DNA of 64,000 nucleotides, taken from positions 806,001-870,000 of the forward strand of contig OZ220199.1 in NCBI GenBank assembly GCA_964291505.2, written 5' to 3'. Positions 25,432-32,707 of this stretch are shown here, piece by piece. The notes beneath the pieces were generated by a model. It saw nothing but the letters and a program-made list of their open reading frames with translations. It ran no database searches and had not been told where the DNA came from. The position numbers and the translations under genes are program-made. This stretch comes from Kistimonas sp964291505. GTDB lineage: Bacteria; Pseudomonadota; Gammaproteobacteria; Pseudomonadales; Endozoicomonadaceae. The first letter of the stretch is position 1, and each line of letters starts with the position of its first letter.

Positions 25432-28236
25432 ATGTTCACATTCGGCAGGGTTTCCATAGAGCGTAAGTTACGTTACGCCATGATGACAACAGCAGAGATC
25501 GGCCTGCTGATAACCCTGCTCGTCTACAGCGTCAGTGATTACGTCAAATCACGGGATGCCATGACGGAGCGGATTCAGAATCTCGTCGAAGTCATCAGCC
25601 GTAACAGTGCAATGTCAGTGCACGCCAACGATGCCAATCTTTCCAAACAGCACATCAGCACCTTGCATGGAATTAAGTCCGTAGAAGAAGCCCACCTGAT
25701 AGGCAGAGACGGCAGTATCCTGGCCAGCTTCTTCCGCGATGGCAAGCCAAAGGTCAGCATCACGCCCTCACTGTATGAAACCAAGTCCATCGATATTCAG
25801 GATGAATGGATGGATGTGGCGGGACCTATTTATTATGGGAATGATCTGATAGGTACTGTTGTTATCCGCGCTGATCTGGCTGTTTTGAAGCAGCAGATGA
25901 CACTGAACCTGCTTGCCGCACTCATGATTGCCATTCTTGCCATTATTTTCTCGTATCTTGCCGCTCACAGGCTCCAGAAAGTCATTTCAAAACCCATCGT
26001 CCGGTTGGCTGATACCATGAAACAGGTTTCAACCTGCCAGATTTACGTCAGTACTCTGGAGAAACAGAGTGATGACGAAATTGGCCAGCTCTATGAACGA
26101 TTCAACGAAATGCTGGAGCAGATTCGCAAACGGGATGAACAGTTAAGCGTTCATCGCGAAGAGCTGGAGAAAACCGTTGAGCTTCGTACTACCGCCCTGA
26201 ATCTTGCCAATGAAAACCTGAAGCATGCAATTAGCGAAGCCACAGAAGCCAAGGAAGTTGCCCTGGAAGCTGCCAAAGCCAAAAGTGCCTTCCTGGCCAA
26301 CATGAGCCACGAAATCCGCACCCCCATGAATGGCGTACTCGGTATGCTTGAACTTCTTCGAGATACCGAGCTGGATAACAGCCAGCTCGATTACCTGGAA
26401 ACCGCCTATGGCTCGGCCGATGCACTGCTAGGCATCATCAACGATATTCTGGACTTCTCCAAGATTGAGGCCGGTAAGCTCGAACTGGAACAGATCGACA
26501 CACAAATCGGCGCGCTGGCAGAAGATGTCTCTGCCCTTCTTGCCAGCAAAGCCCGGGAAAAGCGCATTGAGCTGGGCTGTTATACGGACGTCAAACTTCC
26601 CTCCATGCTCAAGGCTGACCCTGTTCGTCTCCGCCAGATACTGACGAACCTCTTGGGTAATGCCGTCAAGTTTACAGAAAAGGGGGAAGTCGTTGTCCGA
26701 GTTCTCCTGATCAGCAATGATGATAAGGTTGCACGGGTTCGCTTCGAAGTCAGGGATACCGGTATTGGTATTGCGCCGGACGTTATTCCCAAACTGTTCA
26801 CGCCGTTTACCCAGGCTGACGGCTCAACAACCCGTAAATTTGGTGGTACAGGCCTTGGTTTGACCATATCCCGGCAACTGGTTGAGCTGATGGGGGGACA
26901 ACTCCAAATTACCAGTGAATTAAACAAAGGCTCCTGTTTTTTCTTTGATGTTGATTTACCGGTTTCAGAACAGCAAGCCAGTACAGACGCCTCAACAACA
27001 CAGGATCTTACCGGTACCTACGCGCTGATAGTTGATGACAACAAAACCAACCGGGATATTCTCAAACACTATCTGACGGCCTGGGGCATTGATCACGCTG
27101 AAGCGGAAAACGGCGAACGGGCGCTGGACAAAATGCGCGATGCTATCGTCGCGGGACGCCCCTTCGACATTATCTACCTGGATATGCAGATGCCGGGTAT
27201 TGATGGCGTGACGGTTTCCAAAACCATTGAGGCTGACAGTGGACTGAGAACCACACACCGCATCATGCTGACGTCTACAGGTCACATGTCTGAACAGGAG
27301 CGCCGTGATGCCTTTCTCGCAGGTGCGCTCACCAAGCCTTATCGACAGGCACAATTACTGAAACTGACCCAACAGATCATGGGTAACCAGAAAGTCGATC
27401 AACCGGTGCAGAAACAGAACACAAACAACGACAACATGGATACATTCAGCGAACACACATCACTGCTTCTGGTTGAAGACAATGTCGTGAACCAGAAAGT
27501 CGCCCTCGCCATGCTCAAGAAAACCGGCTTAACGGCAGATGTCGCAGAGAATGGCAGGCTTGCTGTCGAAGCCTGGGAGAACAAACATTACGACCTGATT
27601 CTGATGGACTGTCAGATGCCGGAAATGAGCGGCTATGAAGCGACAGGCTTGATCCGCCAGAAGGAACAGGAACAAGGGAATGGTCGTCATACTCCGATCG
27701 TTGCCATGACAGCCAATGCTATGGAAGGTGATCGAGAAAAGTGTCTGGCTGCTGGGATGGACGATTACCTGAGCAAACCGATCAAAGCTGATGTTCTGAG
27801 AGACATGCTGATCAAATGGCTGGAATCCCCGGAGGAAAAGGAGAAATCCGTTATGGTGCAGCACAACGCTAATGATCAGGATGATAACCTGCAGGAAAGG
27901 CCTCTACTCAATCGGGAAACCCTTGAGCAATTACGCATGGTCATGGAAGAAGAGTTTGACCTGTTGATCAATAGCTACCTCGAGGATTCTCCGAAGCTGG
28001 TTCAGGATACGTTGAACGCTGCCCGCAATATGGATATCAAAGTGTTTACACGGGCATCCCACACATTAAAATCCAGCAGCCAGAACCTGGGAGCTGATCG
28101 CCTGGGCGAGCTGGCCAGCCAGCTGGAAAAAAATGGTCGGGAGAAAAACCTGAGCGAAGTGCGCCCCTTGCTGAAGAAGCTGGAAGCAGTCTTTCAAGCT
28201 ACCTGCGAAGAACTCAAAAACTCCCTGAATAACTAA
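25432..28236 (+). CDS. Hybrid sensor histidine kinase with two receivers and an Hpt domain
   Basis: 934 residues. A first membrane helix near 20-40 and a second near 155-180 enclose a periplasmic part that looks like the CHASE8 domain of YfiN (Gly-Ile-Lys, then HLIGRDGSILASF). Then HAMP and coiled coil, a HisKA domain with H293 in NMSHEIRTPMNG, an ATPase domain (NLLGNAVKFTEKG, GGTGLGLTISRQL), a first receiver with D584 (IIYLDMQMPG), a second receiver with D726 (LILMDCQMPEMSG), and an Hpt domain with H877 (ASHTLKSSSQNLG). This is a full phosphorelay in one chain. Expected output is a separate response regulator, not found here. It is co-oriented with the receptor and yfiR. Confidence 0.9.
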   Translation: MFTFGRVSIERKLRYAMMTTAEIGLLITLLVYSVSDYVKSRDAMTERIQNLVEVISRNSAMSVHANDANLSKQHISTLHGIKSVEEAHLIGRDGSILASFFRDGKPKVSITPSLYETKSIDIQDEWMDVAGPIYYGNDLIGTVVIRADLAVLKQQMTLNLLAALMIAILAIIFSYLAAHRLQKVISKPIVRLADTMKQVSTCQIYVSTLEKQSDDEIGQLYERFNEMLEQIRKRDEQLSVHREELEKTVELRTTALNLANENLKHAISEATEAKEVALEAAKAKSAFLANMSHEIRTPMNGVLGMLELLRDTELDNSQLDYLETAYGSADALLGIINDILDFSKIEAGKLELEQIDTQIGALAEDVSALLASKAREKRIELGCYTDVKLPSMLKADPVRLRQILTNLLGNAVKFTEKGEVVVRVLLISNDDKVARVRFEVRDTGIGIAPDVIPKLFTPFTQADGSTTRKFGGTGLGLTISRQLVELMGGQLQITSELNKGSCFFFDVDLPVSEQQASTDASTTQDLTGTYALIVDDNKTNRDILKHYLTAWGIDHAEAENGERALDKMRDAIVAGRPFDIIYLDMQMPGIDGVTVSKTIEADSGLRTTHRIMLTSTGHMSEQERRDAFLAGALTKPYRQAQLLKLTQQIMGNQKVDQPVQKQNTNNDNMDTFSEHTSLLLVEDNVVNQKVALAMLKKTGLTADVAENGRLAVEAWENKHYDLILMDCQMPEMSGYEATGLIRQKEQEQGNGRHTPIVAMTANAMEGDREKCLAAGMDDYLSKPIKADVLRDMLIKWLESPEEKEKSVMVQHNANDQDDNLQERPLLNRETLEQLRMVMEEEFDLLINSYLEDSPKLVQDTLNAARNMDIKVFTRASHTLKSSSQNLGADRLGELASQLEKNGREKNLSEVRPLLKKLEAVFQATCEELKNSLNN

Positions 28237-28283
28237 GTTATTTGATCTTCAAGCTATTTTATTCACGGCTAAATAACGGGCAC

Positions 28284-28306
28284 AAAAAACCCCGCATAAG
28301 CGAGGC
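28284..28306 (-). terminator. Rho-independent terminator, minus strand
   Basis: On the minus strand CCTCGC-TTAT-GCGGGG is followed by six T. The stem is six pairs including one G-T. No minus-strand coding gene ends here, which is the first hint that an RNA gene lies to its right. Confidence 0.7.
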
Positions 28307-28390
28307 AAGTAGGTCAGACGTTTCCTTGGTGCATTCCTGCTTAGTAACCCGCGCTTCCCTGCGGCTACGTCCGTGTATACCGTCTGACTA
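28284..28390 (-). ncRNA. Candidate CsrA/RsmA-type small RNA with GGA hairpins
   Basis: Minus strand, about 107 bases, between a recognisable promoter and a Rho-independent terminator, with no ORF. The outer arms GTCAGACG and CGTCTGAC (plus positions 28381-28388 and 28313-28320) pair perfectly. Inside are small hairpins showing GGA in the loop: TACACGGACGTA (28366-28377), CGCAGGGAAGCG (28352-28363) and GCAGGAATGC (28331-28340), plus an AAGGAAA segment at about 28321-28328. Repeated GGA loops are the hallmark of CsrB/RsmY/RsmZ RNAs, which sequester CsrA/RsmA. It does not resemble in primary sequence any of these I can recall. Start and end are inferred. Confidence 0.6.
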
Positions 28391-28396
28391 ACCTTA

Positions 28397-28424
28397 ACTA
28401 TAGCTCAGGCTTATAAGCTGTAAA
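28397..28424 (-). promoter_or_regulatory. Sigma-70 promoter of the candidate GGA small RNA
   Basis: On the minus strand TTTACA (plus 28419-28424) and TATAGT (plus 28397-28402) are separated by 16 bases, each one mismatch from consensus. It would start RNA near 28390, right at the outer stem of the GGA hairpins. A CTTATAAG palindrome lies between the boxes. No clear GacA box (TGTAAG-N6-CTTACA) was found. Confidence 0.6.
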
Positions 28425-28556
28425 GAAATTGGAATTAGCGATAACAGCCCCCTGAAATAAGCTTTTTTTCGAGTCTCATTCTTCCCCTTTCTTCCTGCTG
28501 CTGACTACTGATAGACTGAACGATGAAACCGTTCCAACCGTCAGGATGGTCAACCT

Positions 28557-29189
28557 ATGAAAATAAAAATAATCGGGTTGATGTTGCTCCTTATCGCACC
28601 TGCATCTCATGCAGAGAGCAACCTTAACGACAAAAACAGTATTTTCTGGCAAAGCCTTTACCCCAGCGGGGGTACCACACTATTTTGTAATCAGCCGTTT
28701 TCACGTAAGAGCAACCGCCTTACGGCGGGCTATATCTACTCCCTGAAAGCCGTGCGTGAAGAGCTTCAGTGTCGAACAAACACAGAATGCAAACGTGACA
28801 GCGAACTATACCGTGCCGTTCTGACAGATCTGCACAATACCTATCCCATCATGACACGCGTAGAACTCAAGCGCCGGGATACCGTTTTTGGCAATGTGCG
28901 TGGTGAGGCCAACCCACTTTTGCCGAATTGTTCGCTACAGCAGGATTACCTCGTACTCGAACCTGCAGATGTGATTAAAGGCGACATAGCACGTGCACTG
29001 TTTTACATGCACGACCAATACAACTTGCCTCTACAAGCACCACTGGAAACACTTATTGAGTGGAATAACATTGATAAGCCCGATGATCAGGAAGTTAAAC
29101 GCAATAACACCATTGCAGACTTACAGGGTATCCGAAATCGCTTTATTGATGATCCAGCATTAGCAATAAAGCTAGCCTCCCGGGAATAG
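28557..29189 (+). CDS. Endonuclease I-family exported nuclease, divergent
   Basis: 210 residues with a signal peptide (IIGLMLLLIAPASHAES). It carries the EndA/NucM pattern: LTDLHNTYPIMTRVELKRRD (the DLHN..P block near the ββα-metal active site), RALFYMHDQYNLPL, LIEWNNIDKPDDQEVKRNN and IADLQGIRNRFIDDP. Members are periplasmic or secreted nonspecific nucleases. The histidine-containing catalytic segment looks altered from the usual EHVWP form, so activity is uncertain. Cysteines (FCNQPF, CRTNTECKRD) could form disulfides. It starts its own transcription unit after the small RNA locus. Confidence 0.75.
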   Translation: MKIKIIGLMLLLIAPASHAESNLNDKNSIFWQSLYPSGGTTLFCNQPFSRKSNRLTAGYIYSLKAVREELQCRTNTECKRDSELYRAVLTDLHNTYPIMTRVELKRRDTVFGNVRGEANPLLPNCSLQQDYLVLEPADVIKGDIARALFYMHDQYNLPLQAPLETLIEWNNIDKPDDQEVKRNNTIADLQGIRNRFIDDPALAIKLASRE

Positions 29190-29323
29190 TTTCCCGGGAT
29201 TCCTACCTAAAGAAGTGCCCCCAACAAGCGATAATCTTATCTAATACTGTCTCCCTCTCCAGCCGTCTTTGGATCAGCATGACTATCACGTTGACACAAA
29301 GAAATGATCACTGAGGTGCCTGC

Positions 29324-29620
29324 ATGCAGTCATTCAGATGTTTTATGTTTTCGCTCACTTTAATATTGCTGCCAGCTGTATCCTCAACATTACACGCTGC
29401 CCCTTTGACGGCTTCAGTTACAATCTCACCAGAGCAAATTCTAAAAGCAGCCTCACAAGAATCCACAGCCAACGCTCAAAACAGACATCAAATGCCAGCA
29501 CAGGATTTTGCTGCCAGACAGGCAAAGTTGATTGTCAGCAGTTTGACTGAAGAGTCGGAATTGTTGAATTACCCTTCGCTGTATACACAGAGGATGTTGT
29601 CGGAATACCGCCACCAATAA
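29324..29620 (+). CDS. Small exported protein of unknown function
   Basis: 98 residues. A signal peptide (FMFSLTLILLPAVSSTLHAA) is followed by about 70 polar residues, probably helical (QDFAARQAKLIVSSLTEESELL), ending in RMLSEYRHQ. A TGAGGTG ribosome site precedes the ATG and a strong bidirectional terminator follows. No motif or relative recognised. The gene is probably real, because the signal peptide, start site and terminator all agree. Confidence 0.6.
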   Translation: MQSFRCFMFSLTLILLPAVSSTLHAAPLTASVTISPEQILKAASQESTANAQNRHQMPAQDFAARQAKLIVSSLTEESELLNYPSLYTQRMLSEYRHQ

Positions 29621-29644
29621 ATAACAGCCAACGAGCTTTCAATA

Positions 29645-29673
29645 AAAAAGGAGATCACCATGATCTCCTTTTT
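29645..29673. terminator. Bidirectional terminator
   Basis: AAAAAGGAGATCA and TGATCTCCTTTTT are perfect 13-base inverted repeats around CCA. With A and T runs on both flanks it can end the small exported protein gene from the left and the acyl-CoA dehydrogenase gene from the right. Confidence 0.85.
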
Positions 29674-29691
29674 GCACTATTGATACAGGGC

Positions 29692-31485
29692 TCAGAACTG
29701 ATCATCACCCAGTTCAAAGAGAGGATCAGCACCGGACATCACCGCCTGTGACAGGCTGTGAATGCGTGGTAACAACCGCTTGTAGAAATAACGGGCGGTG
29801 GTCAACTTACCGAGATAGAACGACTCTTCCTCAGTACCTGCCGCCAATTGATCTTGCGCGGTTTTCGCCATCAATGCCCACATGTAGGCATAGGCGGTAT
29901 AACCGAAGACATGAAGGTACTCGACAGATGCCGCACCCACTTCATTCGGGTTATTGGCTGCATTATCGATAACCCAGGCCGTTAATGTTTCCAGGTTTTT
30001 CAAGGCATCCGCCAACGGCGCATTGAATTCAGCCATTTTGCCGGTGTTGCTGGACTCCATGAACGTTTTTACTTCACGGGCAAATCCTGCGAAAAACTTG
30101 CCACCGTTGGCAACAGTCTTACGTCCCATGAGATCCAGTGCCTGGATGCCGTTGGTGCCTTCATAAATCTGGGCAATACGGACATCACGGACCAGCTGTT
30201 CCTGTCCCCATTCGCGGATATAACCGTGACCACCGAATACCTGCTGCCCCTGAATACAGTTCTCAAGGCCTACATCGGTAAAGAAGGCTTTGGCAATGGG
30301 AGTCAACAGTGCAACCAACGCTTCAGCACTGGCCTTCTCATCCGCATTTTCGCTGTACTTGGACAGATCCAGCTGCTTCGCCACATAGGTGGAGAAGGCG
30401 CGTCCCGCCTCAGTGGTCGCCTTAATATTCAGCAACATACGACGAACGTCGGGGTGCACAAGAATCGGGTCTGCGGCCTTATCGGGCTGAGTCGCGCCAG
30501 TTGCGGAACGACCCTGAATACGCTCTTTGGCATACTCAAGAGCGCTCTGGTAACTCATTTCAGAGCAACCCAGCCCCTGAATACCAATGGATAACCGCTC
30601 ATAGTTCATCATGGTGAACATGGCAGCCAGGCCCTTGTTCACTTCACCGACAAGGTATCCCTTAGCGCCATCAAAGTTCATGACACAGGTAGCGGATGCC
30701 TTGATCCCCATCTTGTGCTCAATGGAACCACAGCTGACCCCATTGCGCTCACCCAGCGAACCATCGTCATTCACCAGGATCTTGGGCACCAGGAACAGGG
30801 AAATGCCCCGTGGTCCCTTGGGTGCATCCGGCAGTTTGGCCAACACCAGGTGGATAATGTTTTCGTTGAGATCGTGTTCACCACCGGTAATGAATATCTT
30901 GGTGCCGGTCACGTTATAGCTACCATCAGCCTGCGGCTCGGCCTTGGTGCGAATAATGCCGAGGTCGGTACCTGAATGGGGCTCGGTCAGACACATGGAG
31001 CCAGACCATACACCGGCATACATATTCGGCAGATAGGCTTCCTTAAGCTCATCAGATGCATGCGCGTTCAAGGCGAGGCAGGCGCCAGCGGTCAAGGTGG
31101 GATACAGGGTGAAAGAGTTGTTGGCACTGTACATCATCTCTTCGAACTGTACAGAGAGCATCTTCGGCATGCCCATGCCGCCATATTCCGGATTACCCGC
31201 AAGACCGACCCAGCCCCCTTCCGCATAGGTCGCAAACGCTTCCTTAAAGCCAGCCGGGGTGGTGACATCACCGTTGTCCCAGCGAGCGCCTTCTTCATCC
31301 CCCGAGCGGTTCAGCGGCGCCAACTCACGGGCGGTCAACTTGGCGCCCTCTTCCAGGATGGCATCTGCCGTTTCTGCGTCTACCACTTCCGCCAGTTCCG
31401 GCAGGGAGGCCCAGAGTTCATCCGCCTTGAATACTTCGTTCAGCACAAAGCGTATGTCACGCAACGGAGCCTTGTATTCCGCCAT
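29692..31485 (-). CDS. Acyl-CoA dehydrogenase, long FadE type (1)
   Basis: 597 residues, longer than the 380-residue mitochondrial type because of an extra C-terminal domain. Family blocks are MCLTEPHSGTDLG and GTKIFITGGEHDL near the FAD site, GYLVGEVNKGLAAMFTMMNYERL, GGHGYIREWGQEQLVRD, and the catalytic glutamate in IYEGTNGIQALDLMGRK. It oxidises acyl-CoA to enoyl-CoA in beta-oxidation. It is similar along its whole length to the enzyme at 32708-34510. In Pseudomonas two such genes lie beside the bio operon, as here. Chain-length preference is not readable. Confidence 0.9.
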   Translation of the reverse strand: MAEYKAPLRDIRFVLNEVFKADELWASLPELAEVVDAETADAILEEGAKLTARELAPLNRSGDEEGARWDNGDVTTPAGFKEAFATYAEGGWVGLAGNPEYGGMGMPKMLSVQFEEMMYSANNSFTLYPTLTAGACLALNAHASDELKEAYLPNMYAGVWSGSMCLTEPHSGTDLGIIRTKAEPQADGSYNVTGTKIFITGGEHDLNENIIHLVLAKLPDAPKGPRGISLFLVPKILVNDDGSLGERNGVSCGSIEHKMGIKASATCVMNFDGAKGYLVGEVNKGLAAMFTMMNYERLSIGIQGLGCSEMSYQSALEYAKERIQGRSATGATQPDKAADPILVHPDVRRMLLNIKATTEAGRAFSTYVAKQLDLSKYSENADEKASAEALVALLTPIAKAFFTDVGLENCIQGQQVFGGHGYIREWGQEQLVRDVRIAQIYEGTNGIQALDLMGRKTVANGGKFFAGFAREVKTFMESSNTGKMAEFNAPLADALKNLETLTAWVIDNAANNPNEVGAASVEYLHVFGYTAYAYMWALMAKTAQDQLAAGTEEESFYLGKLTTARYFYKRLLPRIHSLSQAVMSGADPLFELGDDQF

Positions 31486-31716
31486 AGGTCAACCTCAACA
31501 CTCTTGTCATGTTTCACACCCGCAGTGCAGATGCCCGTTTTCTTTTTCGGTTTATCCGTATGTGATGCGTATCATACTCCCATTCGGGCCTGCTTCAAAC
31601 GGGCGTTTGAGTCTGAAAAAGGTTTTTACATAGGCACGAACGGTAGAAAACCTAAGTAGTTGGTAACGGCGAATCGTTTATCCTCAACACTCCCGTTACT
31701 TTCCGGATAGACGTCA

Positions 31717-32061
31717 ATGTCTTATCGCAACATCACCTTCTTCAGCCGTTTCGAGTCCGATATCCTCGCTGACCGAAAAACCATTACGATCCGTGACCAG
31801 AGTGAATCCTACTTCCAGCCCGGCGAAATCCTGACAGTGGCTCGCAATGAGGATGACCAGTATTTTTGCCATATTCGCGTCAATACCGTGACACCCATTC
31901 ATTTTGATGCACTAAATAATCAGCATGCCGTTCAGGAGAATATGACGCTTGAGGAACTGAAATCCGTGATCCGGGCCATTTACCCCGATCAGAATGAATT
32001 CTTTGTCATTGATTTCACCCGTCTGGATCTCAACGACAACGTTCCAGTAACAAACAACTAA
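31717..32061 (+). CDS. yqfB: N4-acetylcytidine amidohydrolase (YqfB, ASCH domain)
   Basis: 114 residues. It lines up with E. coli YqfB almost without gaps: ITFFSRFESDILADRKTITIRD, YFCHIRV, QENMTLEELKSVI. The three catalytic residues known for YqfB fall at the same numbers: K21, T24 and E74. The enzyme removes the acetyl group from N4-acetylcytidine nucleoside, a product of tRNA breakdown. It is divergent from the first acyl-CoA dehydrogenase gene. Confidence 0.93.
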   Translation: MSYRNITFFSRFESDILADRKTITIRDQSESYFQPGEILTVARNEDDQYFCHIRVNTVTPIHFDALNNQHAVQENMTLEELKSVIRAIYPDQNEFFVIDFTRLDLNDNVPVTNN

Positions 32062-32153
32062 CGCTTTAATTGCCAGCAGATAAAAGGTACGAGCAGGAAA
32101 ACAGTCCTTTTTCCGCCAGGAAAAACGAAACCTGCCGCATAAAACCTTCGACA

Positions 32154-32167
32154 TTGACCCAGATCAA
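32154..32167 (+). promoter_or_regulatory. FNR/ANR box
   Basis: TTGACCCAGATCAA matches the FNR/ANR consensus TTGAT-N4-ATCAA at 9 of 10 fixed positions. Its centre (32160.5) is 41.5 bases before a start expected at 32202 from a TAAAGT -10 at 32190-32195, the classic class II activating position. It precedes no ORF directly but a hairpin-rich stretch closed by a terminator. Confidence 0.7.
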
Positions 32168-32201
32168 CTTCGGTTTACCGCAAGATGATTAAAGTAAAGC
32201 C

Positions 32202-32309
32202 ATGCATTTGTTGTAGCCGGTGAGTTGACAGCGAACTGTTCAACATATCGGTTGACGATTTTGCTTCAACCTGTGCTCTCTTATCACGCCCCTTTTTGGG
32301 GCGTTTTTT
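32202..32309 (+). ncRNA. Candidate oxygen-controlled small RNA (FnrS/PhrS-like in regulation)
   Basis: About 108 bases after an FNR box and -10, with no ORF, ending in a strong terminator. Hairpin 1 pairs GTTGA+CAG (32224-32231) with CTG+TCAAC (32236-32244) around a CGAA tetraloop, with T32239 bulged. Hairpin 2 pairs GGTTGA (32250-32255) with TCAACC (32266-32271). A single-stranded pyrimidine-rich segment (TGTGCTCTCTTAT, 32272-32284) follows, then the terminator stem CGCCCC/GGGGCG and six T. Because GTTGA and TCAAC occur in both hairpins, they could exchange partners. FnrS and PhrS are regulated this way in other gammaproteobacteria, but no sequence similarity is claimed. Confidence 0.65.
32286..32309 (+). 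terminator. Rho-independent terminator of the candidate small RNA
   Basis: CGCCCC (32287-32292), loop TTTTT, GGGGCG (32298-32303), then six T. It lies 225 bases after yqfB and 75 bases before the next gene, so it is too far from yqfB to be its ordinary terminator. Confidence 0.85.
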
Positions 32310-32383
32310 ATGCCTGTTTTCTGCCCCCGCCAGCCATCTGGATTACTGCTAGATTAAAAGATACCGCTGTCAATGGAGTGACT

Positions 32384-32644
32384 ATGCACCTGTTGTTAGA
32401 AATGCTCAGGCTATGGCTGGATGAGCACCTGTTTCCGGACTGGATGCACTGCCGTACCCCCGACAACAACCATTTTTATCGCCGTATGTTCAGCCGACGC
32501 TATCAGGCAAAGAAACGGCTGGTGAAGCATATCTGGATGGTGGCCGGGCTGTTGATACTTTGTTATCCACTGACGTGGTTTGCCCTGTTGATCGGCCTGC
32601 CAGTGACCCTGTTATCTTTCGCAATTCTGGACGAAACCCCCTGA
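32384..32644 (+). CDS. Small inner-membrane protein, unknown
   Basis: 86 residues from the ATG at 32384, which has GGAG six bases upstream; the longer in-frame opening to 32225 runs through the small RNA and its terminator and is not used. The first half is polar and basic (HFYRRMFSRRYQAKKRLVKH). The second holds two close hydrophobic segments (IWMVAGLLILCYPLTWFALLIGLPVTLLSFAIL), probably a hairpin of helices. No family recognised. A bidirectional terminator follows at once. Confidence 0.6.
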   Translation: MHLLLEMLRLWLDEHLFPDWMHCRTPDNNHFYRRMFSRRYQAKKRLVKHIWMVAGLLILCYPLTWFALLIGLPVTLLSFAILDETP

Positions 32645-32650
32645 CACAAA

Positions 32651-32677
32651 AAAGGCCCCTGCATAACAGGAGCCTTT
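32651..32677. terminator. Bidirectional terminator
   Basis: AAAGGC+CCCTG pairs with CAGG+GCCTTT around CATAA (one unpaired A), with A residues before and T residues after. It separates the small membrane protein gene from the convergent second acyl-CoA dehydrogenase gene. Confidence 0.75.
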
Positions 32678-32707
32678 ATTTCATTTATGTCGTGTTAACT
32701 GAGCTAA

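Noticed and set aside
30976..31659. Long plus-strand open frame opposite the first acyl-CoA dehydrogenase
   Set aside because: It is the shadow of a well-supported gene on the other strand; composition is low in hydrophobic pattern and rich in Arg, Gly and His.
32225..32383. Upstream extension of the small membrane protein gene
   Set aside because: It runs through two RNA hairpins and a terminator; the ATG at 32384 has a GGAG site at proper distance.
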